A stretch of DNA of 64,000 bases from Sphingobacteriales bacterium (GTDB taxonomy: Bacteria > Bacteroidota > Bacteroidia > Chitinophagales > JADIYW01), in contig JADKIQ010000003.1 in assembly GCA_016721245.1 (NCBI GenBank), forward strand, positions 320,501 to 384,500. The letters are read 5' to 3'. This document shows positions 50,422-61,096 of this stretch, one piece after another (position 1 is the stretch's first letter; the number at the start of each line of letters is the position of its first letter). Made by a program: the position numbers and the translations under genes. The notes below the pieces were generated by a model. The model saw nothing but the letters and a program-made list of their open reading frames with translations. It searched no databases and had not been told where the DNA came from.

Positions 50422-53400
50422 ATGAGAAAATATTTACATAATTTTACATACATAAAATACCCACTCTTATGCTTGCTTTTTGTTTGTAATACTTCCGGAG
50501 TTACATTTAGCCAAAATATCAAATTAAAAGTTGAACGATTAGGATTACAAATTTATCAACCTGCATCTGGCGAAGTCTCTAGTCTAGGCACACCACCTTC
50601 TCAAGATTGTGCAGGTTTTTTTTCATTCCCAGAACCAATTATAAATAATAAATTAACCATTAGTGGGATTGATTATCAATTACCAGAATTTAATCAAGAT
50701 GAATTTGGATGGTATCTTACAAATGTATATAGCGTTAATCGCAGATTGTATGTTTGTGGCTGGTTATATAATGGTTATAAATACACTGAAACATCTTATT
50801 ATTCAGGCTCTCCGTCAGATATGCCTTATGTCGATGTATATGCTCTTTGGTACCAAAATAATAATTTTAATACTTCAGCAAATATTGATGTTCAATTAGC
50901 AGCATATGAAGATGATAATGCACTCTGTGGAGATAATGATGCCTGGTGTGGTGGATGGAATACCATTAGGACACTCGCAGATATCCCAAACTCAGTATCA
51001 CCATGCGGGCAGGAATTTAAAGATTCGATTTTTTGTACTTCAGATGGTAGTAGTCGCTGGTGGGGCATACATTATAAAGTTTCCTGGCAATGGGTGGCGT
51101 TATTTGAAGACGGAATTGATGATGTAAAAGATGTGTGTATAGGAGCCGATCATGTAAATGTTTACACACAGATTTATGGCAGCTTACAGAATGTAAATTA
51201 TCAGTGGCAGAAAAGTACAGATGCAAACAATTGGACTAATATTTCAGGTAATGATGTATTCGCTTCCGTAGATTTATCAGCATACAATACAACGATGAAT
51301 TTGTATGTTCGTAAAGTAAAAAAGGGGATTGCATGTAATGGTTTTTCTACACCAGCAGATGAATATTCTAATATCTGTATCATTCGGATCAGACCCAATC
51401 CAAGTATTGCACCAACGGCAACGCGTGCACCGGCAGCTACCAATACTTGCGAAGCTACCTTAACGAATCCAACAGGTGTTCAATACGATGGCTTGATTAG
51501 TTACACCATGGAATATCAAACATCGTATGATGGTGGTTTAACTTGGTCAGCTATTCAAAATACAATACCAACATTAATTAATAATACCAACGCAACTATC
51601 AATAATGCTAAAATTAGATTGCGTGCTAATTATACAACATTATCTAATTGCAGCGATTCGCCTTGGCGTGAATATAGCTGGAATTTGTATGCACAAACAG
51701 TTGAACCGATTGCAAGTTCTATATATCCAACGACAGTAGGTTATACCTGCAGTTCAGATAGCATGAGTATAATTTTTAATGCCGGGTATGGTGGTGGTCC
51801 ATCTGCTGTAGATGATTTAGATTATACCACAGATGGCGGAACAACCTGGCTTGCTTATACTAGTGGTCAAAAGATACCAACGCCTGGTGGCGCAGGTTTA
51901 TCGTATGGCATCAGAGCAAGAAGAATAGCGACTTTAACTACTAATTGTTCTAACACACCATTTACTTACTATGGATATTGGACACCATACAGACCGACGA
52001 CATCACCAACATTAGGTGCAAAAACACCAAATGTAGCTGGGTTTTGTAAAGGGTCTTACGCTAATGTTTCTGCAACTATATTTAGTGGTAGTTTTGGCGT
52101 GCCCGGGCAAGCAGCTAATCAATATCAATATTCAATAGATGCAGGAAACACCTGGCAAACCTATACTTCCGGAGCAAATATCAGCACAACTAATGCTGTA
52201 GATTCTATCTACATACGAGTTCGTCGCGTAGATGGAAATCCAATTGCAAATGCAATTGGTCCTTGTTCATCTAACTGGACAATTATTGCAGCCTGGCGCA
52301 TCATCGATCCGATTTGCAATTTTACGGCAACTTCCTCATATTGCTATAATCCTTCGGCACCTTACGTAGAAATCAGAGCAGTCAGGCCTTCACCGGGCAT
52401 AGGTACCTGGAGCATTGTAAGTGGTAGCGGTTCTTTGAGCAGCACAACAGCACAAAACACACAATTAACTGGCACAACAGTTGGCGCGCCAACGCACATA
52501 CGATGGTCGGTTACGGAAAGTGGTTGTACAGAAACTAAAGATTCTATTATTACACCGGCATCCGTTTCTAATGTCAATTTGACCAATGGAAATACTTGTC
52601 AAACTTGTCCAATCAGAAATGGCAGCACTTTGCGTTTTTATGATAACACAGGAAAATTAATGTCAAAAATAGAAGACATCACACCACCAACAGCAGAACT
52701 ATCCATTACAGAAGTTTGTGTTGGAATTGATGCAAGTGTACAGACCGTTACGACAAATTATGGCGTACAACAACCTTTTCTACAACGACATTTCAGCATA
52801 GACCCAACAACCAATACCACATCCAATGTAACGTTGTATTTTACTGCTGCGGAGTTTAATAATTTAAAGTCTGCCTGTAATGCTACTCAATATGCTTTTA
52901 CGAATGTCAATCAGTTAATCGTTTCTAAATTTCCGAATGGTGGCAATAATGTATATACTTTACCTAATACTAATGGAGCAACTTATATCATTCCAACTGC
53001 CAGCGGTTTAGATGCCAATGGATATTATTTTTTAACGATACCGGTAAGTACGTATTCTACATTTTATATTCACTCTACAAATGGATTACCAGCCGTACTG
53101 CCTATTGAACTAACTTATTTTACTGCCGCTTGTGAAGATGATAAAGTTAATATTGAGTGGCAAACAGCATCTGAATCTAACAATCATCATTTTGAAGTGG
53201 AACGGTCTGAGAATGGTGTTGACTTTAAAAATATAATAAGTGTGCCATCGCAAAATGGGAATATTAACAGGTTACAAGATTATACTGTATTTGATAAAGA
53301 ACTGGCAAAATCAATCACTTATTATCGTTTGAAGCAAATAGATATGGATAGCAGTTTTTCTTATTCCAAAATGATCAGTCTAAATTGTTTTACCACCTCG

Positions 53401-53661
53401 GAAGTAACAACAGATATGGCTGTATATCCAAATCCAATAAATGATTTATTGAGTCTGTTTGTAAATGCTGAAAGGTCAGATGATGTGACATTCAGAATTT
53501 ATGATATAAATTCTGCTGTGTTAATTCAACAACAATTCAAGGTTGAAAAAGGCAATAATAAATTTAATGTTATTACAACAGGTTTAGCATCTGGTCTTTA
53601 TTTTATAGAAGTTTCAAATATGAATCAGGTGTTATTTCGAAACAAAATTATTAAACAGTAA
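50422..53661 (+). CDS. Large secreted T9SS type A protein, paralog 1
   Basis: A 1079-residue protein with a signal peptide (about residues 8-31) and a start region KVERLGLQIYQPASGEV of unknown fold. A central block (about 195-705) is nearly identical to paralog 2. Towards the end is a fibronectin-like domain (IELTYFTAACEDDKVNIEWQ, then HFEVERSENG). It ends with the type IX sorting domain: VYPNPINDLLSL, then GLYFIEV. It should be exported across the outer membrane and attached to the surface. Adhesion is plausible. Tandem with the next gene, nine bases apart. Confidence 0.9.
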   Translation: MRKYLHNFTYIKYPLLCLLFVCNTSGVTFSQNIKLKVERLGLQIYQPASGEVSSLGTPPSQDCAGFFSFPEPIINNKLTISGIDYQLPEFNQDEFGWYLTNVYSVNRRLYVCGWLYNGYKYTETSYYSGSPSDMPYVDVYALWYQNNNFNTSANIDVQLAAYEDDNALCGDNDAWCGGWNTIRTLADIPNSVSPCGQEFKDSIFCTSDGSSRWWGIHYKVSWQWVALFEDGIDDVKDVCIGADHVNVYTQIYGSLQNVNYQWQKSTDANNWTNISGNDVFASVDLSAYNTTMNLYVRKVKKGIACNGFSTPADEYSNICIIRIRPNPSIAPTATRAPAATNTCEATLTNPTGVQYDGLISYTMEYQTSYDGGLTWSAIQNTIPTLINNTNATINNAKIRLRANYTTLSNCSDSPWREYSWNLYAQTVEPIASSIYPTTVGYTCSSDSMSIIFNAGYGGGPSAVDDLDYTTDGGTTWLAYTSGQKIPTPGGAGLSYGIRARRIATLTTNCSNTPFTYYGYWTPYRPTTSPTLGAKTPNVAGFCKGSYANVSATIFSGSFGVPGQAANQYQYSIDAGNTWQTYTSGANISTTNAVDSIYIRVRRVDGNPIANAIGPCSSNWTIIAAWRIIDPICNFTATSSYCYNPSAPYVEIRAVRPSPGIGTWSIVSGSGSLSSTTAQNTQLTGTTVGAPTHIRWSVTESGCTETKDSIITPASVSNVNLTNGNTCQTCPIRNGSTLRFYDNTGKLMSKIEDITPPTAELSITEVCVGIDASVQTVTTNYGVQQPFLQRHFSIDPTTNTTSNVTLYFTAAEFNNLKSACNATQYAFTNVNQLIVSKFPNGGNNVYTLPNTNGATYIIPTASGLDANGYYFLTIPVSTYSTFYIHSTNGLPAVLPIELTYFTAACEDDKVNIEWQTASESNNHHFEVERSENGVDFKNIISVPSQNGNINRLQDYTVFDKELAKSITYYRLKQIDMDSSFSYSKMISLNCFTTSEVTTDMAVYPNPINDLLSLFVNAERSDDVTFRIYDINSAVLIQQQFKVEKGNNKFNVITTGLASGLYFIEVSNMNQVLFRNKIIKQ
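51001..52530 (+). repeat. Nearly identical core shared with 54259-55788
   Basis: The DNA aligns to the second gene at a constant offset of 3258 bases with no gaps over 1.5 kb. Only about a dozen to fifteen amino-acid positions differ in some 500, while the flanking ends of the two genes are much more diverged. A second, shorter, very similar block is at about 52895-52985 with the same offset. Confidence 0.9.
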
Positions 53662-53670
53662 TCATAAGAT

Positions 53671-56600
53671 ATGTGTATGAATAAATCTATTAAAAACATT
53701 AGATATTATGTTGCTTTATTTTTGTTGTCTTTGCTATTTGTAACGCAGAGTTTATCCGCACAAAATATCAGATTAAAGGTTGAAAGATTGGGGCTGCAAA
53801 TTTATCAACCATCTTATGGTAAAGTTTGTAACACACCAAATAACATTAACCAGGACATAGGTGTTCTTACAAAAATACCTGATCCTGTTGTAAACACACG
53901 TTTAAAAATCAATGGAGCATATTATACATTGCCAGAATTTTCAGCAGAAGATTTTTTATGGGAAGAAGTAGAAGGTGTATTTAATATTTATAATTGTGTT
54001 GCTGGCTGGACCAATCACGGTTGGAGTCATTCTGATTATTATGATCAATTTGATGTTACCGGGTATACTGTTAAAAATCCGTTGCCTGCAGCTAAGAGTT
54101 TATACGAACTTTGGCATCAAAACAATAATTTCAATACTTCAGCAAATATTGAAATACAATTAGGTGCCTATGAAGATGATTATCTTCAGGAAAATGATGC
54201 TTGGTGTGGTGGCTGGAATTTAATGCGGACAATCAGTGATATCCCAAATTCTATTGCACCATGCGGTCAGGAATTTAAAGATTCAATATTTTGTACTTCA
54301 GATGGTAGTGGTCGCTGGTGGGGTATACATTATAAAGTTTCCTGGCAATGGGTGGCGTTATTTGAAGACGGTATTGATGATGTAAAAGATGTGTGTGTGG
54401 GTTCTGACCATGTAAATGTTTATACACAAATTTATGGTACTTTACAGAATGTAAATTATCAGTGGCAGAAAAGTACAGATGCAAACAATTGGACAGATAT
54501 TGCCGGTAATGATGTATTCGCTTCCGTAGATTTATCAGCATACAATACAACGATGAATTTGTATGTTCGTAAAGTAAAAAAGGGAATTGCATGTAATGGT
54601 TTTTCTACACCAGCAGATGAATATTCTAATATCTGTATCATTAGGATCAGACCAAATCCAAGTATTGCACCAACGGCAACGCGTGCACCGGCAGCTACCA
54701 ATACTTGCGAAGCTACCTTAACGAATCCAACAGGTGTTCAATACGATGGCTTGATTAGTTACACCATGGAATATCAAACATCGTATGATGGTGGTTTAAC
54801 TTGGTCAGCCATTCAAAATACAATACCAACATTAATTAATAATACCAACGCAACAATCAATAATGCTAAAATCAGATTGCGTGCTAATTATACAACATTA
54901 TCTAATTGCAGCGATTCGCCTTGGCGTGAATATAGCTGGAATTTGTATGCACAAACAGTTGAACCGATTGCAAGTTCTATATATCCAACGACAGTAGGTT
55001 ATACCTGCAGTTCAGATAGCATGAGTATAATTTTTAATGCCGGATATGGTGGTGGTCCATCTGCTGTAGATGATTTAGATTATACCACAGATGGCGGAAC
55101 AACCTGGCTTGCTTATTCTAGTGGTCAAAAGATACCAACGCCAGGTGGCGCAGGTATATCGTATGGCATCAGAGCAAGAAGAATAGCGACTTTAACTACT
55201 AATTGTTCTAACACACCATTTACTTACTATGGATATTGGACACCATACAGACCGACGACATCACCAACATTAGGTGCAAAAACACCAAATGTAGCTGGGT
55301 TTTGTAAAGGGTCTTACGCTAATGTTTCTGCAACTATATTTAGTGGTAGTTTTGGCGTGCCCGGGCAAGCAGCTAATCAATATCAATATTCAATAGATGC
55401 AGGAAACACTTGGCAAACCTATACTTCCGGAGCAAATATCAGCACTACTAATGCTGTAGATTCTATCTATATAAGAGTTCGTCGCGTAGATGGAAATCCA
55501 ATTGCAAATGCAATTGGTCCTTGTTCTTCTAACTGGACAATTATTGCAGCTTGGCGCATCATCGATCCGATTTGCGATTTTACGTCAACTTCCTCATATT
55601 GCTATAATCCTTCGGCACCTTACGTAGAAATCAGAGCAGTCAGGCCTTCACCGGGCATAGGTACCTGGAGCATTGTAAGTGGTAGTGGTTCTTTGAGCAG
55701 CACAACAGCACAAAATACACAGCTTACGGGACTAACAGTGGGTTCGCCAACACGCATACGTTGGTCGGTTACGGAAAGCGGTTGTACGAAAATTAAAAAT
55801 TTAGATATTAATCCTGCAGCAGTTTCTCCATCAAATATTACAGATGGTGGTGTTTGCCAAATTTGTCCGGTGAAAAATTCCGGCACATTCAAGTTTTTTG
55901 ATAACAATGGTAAGTTAATTGCAAAGATTGAAGATGCTGTTTCTCCTACAATAGAATTAGGCAATACAGAAGTATGTGCAGCAATAGATCCAAGTGTTCA
56001 AAATATAATAGACGATAATGGAAATGTACAACCTTATTTACAACGGCATTTTTCTATTAAACCTACAACAAATACTACTTCCAATGTAACGCTATATTTT
56101 ACAGTAACTGAGTTTAATAATTTAAAATCTTCTTGCAATGCTACGCAATATGCTTTTACGAATGTCAATCAGTTAATCGTTTCTAAATTTCCGAATGGTG
56201 GCAACAATGTATATACTTTACCTAATACAAATGGAGCAACAGATATCACACCAACAGCTAGTGGTATAGATGCCAACGGATATTATTATATAACTGTACC
56301 AGTAAGTACATTTTCAACTTTTTATATAAAACCTAAGAATATTATAGGAGCAAGGTTTAGTGCTGAGTTTATTGATAATAAACCATTAGTTGATACTAGT
56401 GTTGCTGCAATTAACAATCTGGTTTTAACTGACAAAGATATTCATGTTTCTGTGTTCCCGAATCCTGTAAGTGATGAGCTAAAAGTTTTTATAAAAACAG
56501 TCGAACGTACTGATGCATCGGTAATAATCTATGATTTAAATACAAACGTGCTGTTTCAGCAGTCAATTTCACTCAACCATGGATATAATGATTTCAAAAT

Positions 56601-56691
56601 ACCCGTTAGTGTGCTTTCTCTCGGTATGTATATAATTGAAGTTTCAGGAGAAAAAGGTGTTTTGTATAAGGGGAAAATCATTAAGCAATAA
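53671..56691 (+). CDS. Large secreted T9SS type A protein, paralog 2
   Basis: A 1006-residue protein with a signal peptide (about residues 10-32) and the same start motif, KVERLGLQIYQPSYGKV. The core (roughly 195-705) is nearly identical to paralog 1. It lacks the fibronectin-like domain found there. It ends in its own type IX sorting domain (VFPNPVSDELKV, then LSLGMYIIEV). It is co-transcribed with paralog 1 by position. The start at 53671 is in frame with a second ATG at 53677; either is possible. Confidence 0.9.
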   Translation: MCMNKSIKNIRYYVALFLLSLLFVTQSLSAQNIRLKVERLGLQIYQPSYGKVCNTPNNINQDIGVLTKIPDPVVNTRLKINGAYYTLPEFSAEDFLWEEVEGVFNIYNCVAGWTNHGWSHSDYYDQFDVTGYTVKNPLPAAKSLYELWHQNNNFNTSANIEIQLGAYEDDYLQENDAWCGGWNLMRTISDIPNSIAPCGQEFKDSIFCTSDGSGRWWGIHYKVSWQWVALFEDGIDDVKDVCVGSDHVNVYTQIYGTLQNVNYQWQKSTDANNWTDIAGNDVFASVDLSAYNTTMNLYVRKVKKGIACNGFSTPADEYSNICIIRIRPNPSIAPTATRAPAATNTCEATLTNPTGVQYDGLISYTMEYQTSYDGGLTWSAIQNTIPTLINNTNATINNAKIRLRANYTTLSNCSDSPWREYSWNLYAQTVEPIASSIYPTTVGYTCSSDSMSIIFNAGYGGGPSAVDDLDYTTDGGTTWLAYSSGQKIPTPGGAGISYGIRARRIATLTTNCSNTPFTYYGYWTPYRPTTSPTLGAKTPNVAGFCKGSYANVSATIFSGSFGVPGQAANQYQYSIDAGNTWQTYTSGANISTTNAVDSIYIRVRRVDGNPIANAIGPCSSNWTIIAAWRIIDPICDFTSTSSYCYNPSAPYVEIRAVRPSPGIGTWSIVSGSGSLSSTTAQNTQLTGLTVGSPTRIRWSVTESGCTKIKNLDINPAAVSPSNITDGGVCQICPVKNSGTFKFFDNNGKLIAKIEDAVSPTIELGNTEVCAAIDPSVQNIIDDNGNVQPYLQRHFSIKPTTNTTSNVTLYFTVTEFNNLKSSCNATQYAFTNVNQLIVSKFPNGGNNVYTLPNTNGATDITPTASGIDANGYYYITVPVSTFSTFYIKPKNIIGARFSAEFIDNKPLVDTSVAAINNLVLTDKDIHVSVFPNPVSDELKVFIKTVERTDASVIIYDLNTNVLFQQSISLNHGYNDFKIPVSVLSLGMYIIEVSGEKGVLYKGKIIKQ

Positions 56692-56779
56692 AAAGTATCC
56701 GGTATACAAGAATGGTTAGCGTATTTTTTATTTGTAAAATAAAAAATGGGTAATATAATTATTTCGTATTTTTATTAGG

Positions 56780-58813
56780 ATGAAATGCTTAAAGTACATA
56801 CTATTTATTTTACTTGTTTGTCCGCTTGTGTTTCGGAATGTTGAACTCTCAGCATCAATTATAAATAATTATGCTGTAATACCACCGCAAAATAATCATA
56901 CCTATTTAGATTCTTCGGTTTATAAGTTCACCACTTACTTTGCTTACAAGAAGGACAATCTTCTTACAATTGAAAAAAAGTATGACCACACATCTTATCG
57001 CTTAAATAAATACCTGCTGCAACTCATTGATTATACTAATACCACAGATACAGCCATTGCATTAAAATTTTATTCTACCGAATACCATTATTGCTTTGTC
57101 GGTGAGGTGGACAAAATAATATCAGATAAAGTATTGATTAAATCATCCGGCTATATAAAATCGAATAAACAATTTTACGAAGTAAGGGTATTGCCTAAAT
57201 CAGTAGTACACGCTTTTCTATTATACAGGCCGGTTTCTTTTAAAGACTATCCTGATAATAAAGATGCATTGTTCAGATATACCAACAAATACCTCTTTCC
57301 TGAATTTGACCATGTAACCTATCAGGAAAATACTGGCTTTGCTGTATTAATGCTGGTGTTGCTGGGCATGGTTTTTATTTTGTTTATTTTTTACGTGTTG
57401 GCATACATCAATCTGAAAGATCAGATCTATCTAAGCTATTCCATGTATTTGTTTGTCACGTTTTTTCAGGTCTTGTACATGTCGCAATACATATTTTCTA
57501 AAAACTTCGTTATGTATAATTATTTTGGCAACAGTGGTTTCGACGAAGTGACCAAAGGAATGATGATTGTGTGTTATAGCATTTTTTATAAACAGGCATT
57601 TAATATTCAAAAACAGCAAAAGGTATTATATTTTTCCGTTGAATCCCTGAAGTTTATTTCTTTTGGATATGTGTTGGTTATTATACTGTCCTATGTGTTC
57701 AGGTGCAGCTGGTACAATGAGCCTGTGTGGTATACTATTTACAGATTTCCGATATTTTTTTTCAGTTTAATCGTGTTGATTTATTCCGTACAATTAAAAA
57801 ACAATACAGGTTTTCAAAAATTAATATTGCTGGGAAGTCTTATCTATACCTTGTTTACGGCATTTACCACTTTTCAGAAAACGGATTTTCCTGTAAAAGA
57901 TTTGCTGCCGGCAGTTAACGGTTTGTATCTTGGTGTAGCACTGGAACTGATCGTTTTTTCCATTGCGTTGGGTATTCGAATCCGAGATTCATTTTTAGCT
58001 ACGGAAAGATTAAAAGATAAACTGATTGTTGAATTGCAGCAAAATGAAGAGTTTATCAAAAATGAAAATATTATTTTAGAAGAAAAGGTAAAAGATCGTC
58101 TTTCAGAAATTAAAAGCCAGAATATTTTAATTGAAGAACAAAGTAAACAAGCTTTGCTGCAACAGTTTGAAAAGGAAAAACTGGAAATACAAATGCAGGC
58201 TCTGTCTGCACAGATGAACCCTCACTTTATTTTCAATTGTATGAATGCCATACAACATTCCATTGTTACCAATAATACGGAAAAAGCCTCCGTGATGCTG
58301 CACGATTTCGCTTCTTTAATCCGCATGGTGCTGGAGAATTCCTCACAACCCGACATAAGATTAGAGGATGAAATAAAATTGCTGGAAACGTATTTAAAAT
58401 TGGAGCAAATCAGAACCAACCATAGTTTTGATTATATAATTCAGATTGACGAATCTATTTCTACCGATTTTATCAGAATCCCGACAATGATGTTGCAGCC
58501 ATTTTTGGAAAACGCTATATGGCATGGGTTTAAGTTTATTAATTACAAAGGGATTATACTTGTGGATTTTTCAATACAGGAAAATAGTATCTGTTGTACG
58601 GTTACTGACAATGGAATTGGAAGAAATAAAGCACGGATTAATAACAATGGAGATGTTAAAAAATCATTGGCCATTCAGATTATACAAAACAGAATAAACC
58701 TGCTGAATCATTCATTGACTGACAACAAAGCATCACTCGAAATTATTGATTTATTCGATGAACATCAACAGGCACAAGGTACCAAAGTTATTATCAGATT
58801 GCCCATTTTATAA
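56780..58813 (+). CDS. LytS-type sensor histidine kinase with 7-helix membrane domain
   Basis: A 677-residue protein. An N-terminal extracytoplasmic region (about 25-185) is followed by seven membrane helices (about 187-405), a coiled coil (405-470), and the His_kinase/HATPase region. The phosphoacceptor is H482 in QMNPHFIFNCMNA, and the N-box is PFLENAIWHGF. The layout is 7TMR-DISM-like but the ligand domain is not recognised. Its partner regulator starts nine bases downstream. The -7-like TATTTTTA is five bases before ATG. Confidence 0.92.
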   Translation: MKCLKYILFILLVCPLVFRNVELSASIINNYAVIPPQNNHTYLDSSVYKFTTYFAYKKDNLLTIEKKYDHTSYRLNKYLLQLIDYTNTTDTAIALKFYSTEYHYCFVGEVDKIISDKVLIKSSGYIKSNKQFYEVRVLPKSVVHAFLLYRPVSFKDYPDNKDALFRYTNKYLFPEFDHVTYQENTGFAVLMLVLLGMVFILFIFYVLAYINLKDQIYLSYSMYLFVTFFQVLYMSQYIFSKNFVMYNYFGNSGFDEVTKGMMIVCYSIFYKQAFNIQKQQKVLYFSVESLKFISFGYVLVIILSYVFRCSWYNEPVWYTIYRFPIFFFSLIVLIYSVQLKNNTGFQKLILLGSLIYTLFTAFTTFQKTDFPVKDLLPAVNGLYLGVALELIVFSIALGIRIRDSFLATERLKDKLIVELQQNEEFIKNENIILEEKVKDRLSEIKSQNILIEEQSKQALLQQFEKEKLEIQMQALSAQMNPHFIFNCMNAIQHSIVTNNTEKASVMLHDFASLIRMVLENSSQPDIRLEDEIKLLETYLKLEQIRTNHSFDYIIQIDESISTDFIRIPTMMLQPFLENAIWHGFKFINYKGIILVDFSIQENSICCTVTDNGIGRNKARINNNGDVKKSLAIQIIQNRINLLNHSLTDNKASLEIIDLFDEHQQAQGTKVIIRLPIL

Positions 58814-58822
58814 ATACAGCGT

Positions 58823-59581
58823 ATGAATATATGCATCATAGACGATGAAAAAGATAACAGAGAGATTTTGTCTTTTATTATAAATAGCCATCATAAAGAT
58901 GTTCACATCCTTGGTGAGGCAGACAGTGTAAAAAGCGGCATTAAGATTATTAATGATACGAAACCGGATTTGATTTTTTTGGACATAGAAATGCCCGACG
59001 GAACCGGATTTGATTTGATTCGTCAGTTGAGTGTATGTAAACCGGAAGTTATTTTTTGTACGGCGTATAATCAGTTTGCCTTAAAAGCCATTGAATGCTC
59101 TGCTTTGGATTATGTTTTAAAACCCATAATAAAAGACAGTATTGCAAATGCTTTGCAGAAGGCAAATAAAAAACTGGATGACAATAATAAAGTATTACAA
59201 TACGAAATCCTGAATGAACAGTTGAAAAATCAGGCATCCGTAAGGGCCAGATTTCTGTTATCTAATTCAGATAAAATGCACATCATTTATGTGGATGAAT
59301 TAATCTGTTGTATTGCACACAGCAATTATACAGATATTTACTTAGAGCATAATAAGAAAATCACCGTTGCCAAAACACTCAAAGAAATGGAAAGTATTTT
59401 GCATAACTATGCTCAGTTTATCAGAATTCATCAGTCTAACATCATTAATACTAACAAAATCAGTAATCTCATAAAGTCAGATAATAATTTATCCGTTAGG
59501 CTGTGTAATGATATGGAACTTGCGGTCTCACGAAGCAAAAAAGATCAATTATTAGAGTATTTAAAACATACAGTTTTTTAA
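58823..59581 (+). CDS. LytTR-type response regulator
   Basis: A 252-residue protein. The receiver domain (1-120) has D7/D8 and phosphoacceptor D54 in IFLDIEMPDG. The LytTR DNA-binding domain follows (about 150-250, with FIRIHQSNIINTNKIS near its middle). It should bind promoters in response to the adjacent kinase. Its targets are unknown; nearest are the T9SS genes and malic enzyme. Confidence 0.95.
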   Translation: MNICIIDDEKDNREILSFIINSHHKDVHILGEADSVKSGIKIINDTKPDLIFLDIEMPDGTGFDLIRQLSVCKPEVIFCTAYNQFALKAIECSALDYVLKPIIKDSIANALQKANKKLDDNNKVLQYEILNEQLKNQASVRARFLLSNSDKMHIIYVDELICCIAHSNYTDIYLEHNKKITVAKTLKEMESILHNYAQFIRIHQSNIINTNKISNLIKSDNNLSVRLCNDMELAVSRSKKDQLLEYLKHTVF

Positions 59582-59687
59582 TTTATTATTAAACATACTT
59601 TCAAATAACAAAATTTACGCTATTAGAAGCGTTAATCTGACTATATTGCATTCTACAATTTATTAATGTATAATCATTATAGTTAAA

Positions 59688-60896
59688 ATGAAAGATTACT
59701 CTTCAGAATCGCTGGCATTACACGAAAAGTTGAAAGGAAAGATTTCCATTTCCCTGAAAACAGATTTAAAGTCTAAAAAGGATTTGACACTTTGCTATTC
59801 GCCGGGTGTTGCAGAACCGGTTCGTCAGATTGCCAACGACGAAGAAAGAGTCTGGGATTTAACGATTAAAGGTAATATGGTGGCAGTTGTAACGGATGGA
59901 TCTGCTATTTTAGGTTTGGGTAATCTTGGTCCTGAGGCAGCCATTCCTGTGATGGAAGGCAAAGCGATGTTGTTTAAAAAATTTGCCGGCGTAGATGCCT
60001 TTCCAATTTGTTTGGCTACTCAAAATACCGAAGAAATTATTCAGACCATCCGAAATATTGCGCCGGTTTTTGGTGGAATCAATCTGGAAGATATTTCTTC
60101 ACCGCGTTGTTTTGAAATAGAAGAACGCTTGCAAACATTAGGTATTCCTGTGTTTCACGATGACCAGCATGGTACGGCTATAGTTGTACTGGCCGGTATT
60201 ATCAATGCCTGTAAATTGCTGAATAAAAATTTAGGTGAATTAAAAGTGGTAATCAATGGCGCAGGAGCTGCCGGTTTGGCTATTTCCAAATTACTGATGT
60301 GTCATGATATCGATAAATCCGTTTGTACACCCGTGCAGCAAATCGTCATGTGCGATACCAAAGGAATTATTCATAAAGACCGATCAGATTTAAATGATTT
60401 TAAACGGGAGATTTTAAAATATACCAATCCGTTCAACACGAAAGGAACGCTGAAAACTGCACTGAAAAATGCCGATGTCTTTATCGGTGTTAGTCAGGCA
60501 AACCAGCTGACAACAGAAGATGTCATGACGATGAATAAGCAACCCATCATTTTTCCATTGGCAAATCCAATTCCGGAGATTTCGCCGGACAAAGCCTACA
60601 AAGGTGGGGCAGGTGTCGTAGGTACCGGCAGAAGTGATGTTCCTAATCAAATCAATAATGTATTAGCTTTTCCGGGTATTTTCCGCGGCGCGCTGGATAT
60701 TCGTGCAAGAAGAATTACACCGCGCATGAAAGTTGCAGCTGCATACGCAATCGCAAATTGTGTAACCGATTTACATCGCGATAATATCATTCCTTCTACA
60801 TTGGATATGAATGTGGCGGTGAAGGTAGCACAGGCGGTGAAAGATGCTTATTTAGAAGACATCAAACATATGGAAACGCCAAAACACGCGTTGTAA
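59688..60896 (+). CDS. Malic enzyme (short form, no phosphotransacetylase domain)
   Basis: A 402-residue protein. Malate-binding LCYSPGVAEPV, GNMVAVVTDGSAILGLGNLG, the metal-site FHDDQHGTAIV and the Rossmann segment INGAGAAGLAISKLL are all present. It decarboxylates malate to pyruvate, making NAD(P)H. The MaeB-type C-terminal phosphotransacetylase domain (about 330 residues) is absent, so this is the short bacterial form. Cofactor preference cannot be told. Confidence 0.94.
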   Translation: MKDYSSESLALHEKLKGKISISLKTDLKSKKDLTLCYSPGVAEPVRQIANDEERVWDLTIKGNMVAVVTDGSAILGLGNLGPEAAIPVMEGKAMLFKKFAGVDAFPICLATQNTEEIIQTIRNIAPVFGGINLEDISSPRCFEIEERLQTLGIPVFHDDQHGTAIVVLAGIINACKLLNKNLGELKVVINGAGAAGLAISKLLMCHDIDKSVCTPVQQIVMCDTKGIIHKDRSDLNDFKREILKYTNPFNTKGTLKTALKNADVFIGVSQANQLTTEDVMTMNKQPIIFPLANPIPEISPDKAYKGGAGVVGTGRSDVPNQINNVLAFPGIFRGALDIRARRITPRMKVAAAYAIANCVTDLHRDNIIPSTLDMNVAVKVAQAVKDAYLEDIKHMETPKHAL

Positions 60897-61084
60897 GAAA
60901 GAATAACTTCTGTTGCATGAGGAATAGTATTAATATGATGGTCGTATAATTACCAAAATATTAATTTAAAACGAAAAGTCTGACAAAAACAAGGTAAATC
61001 GACTATAATCAGTGTTTTAAGAAGAAAGTTATTCTTTTTTTTCGTAGATTTAATTATCATTTTTTCATTTATGGGGTAGTATGA

Positions 61085-61092
61085 TAAATTTA
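61085..61092 (+). promoter_or_regulatory. -7-like box (TAAATTTA), four bases before ATG
   Basis: One mismatch to TAnnTTTG; four bases (GCAC) then the ATG at 61097. Confidence 0.4.
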
Positions 61093-61096
61093 GCAC

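Noticed and set aside
60898..61036. 11-bp inverted words AAAGAATAACT and AGTTATTCTTT flanking the malic enzyme downstream gap
   Set aside because: They are 117 bases apart with AT-rich sequence between; chance similarity is likely and no loop structure supports them.
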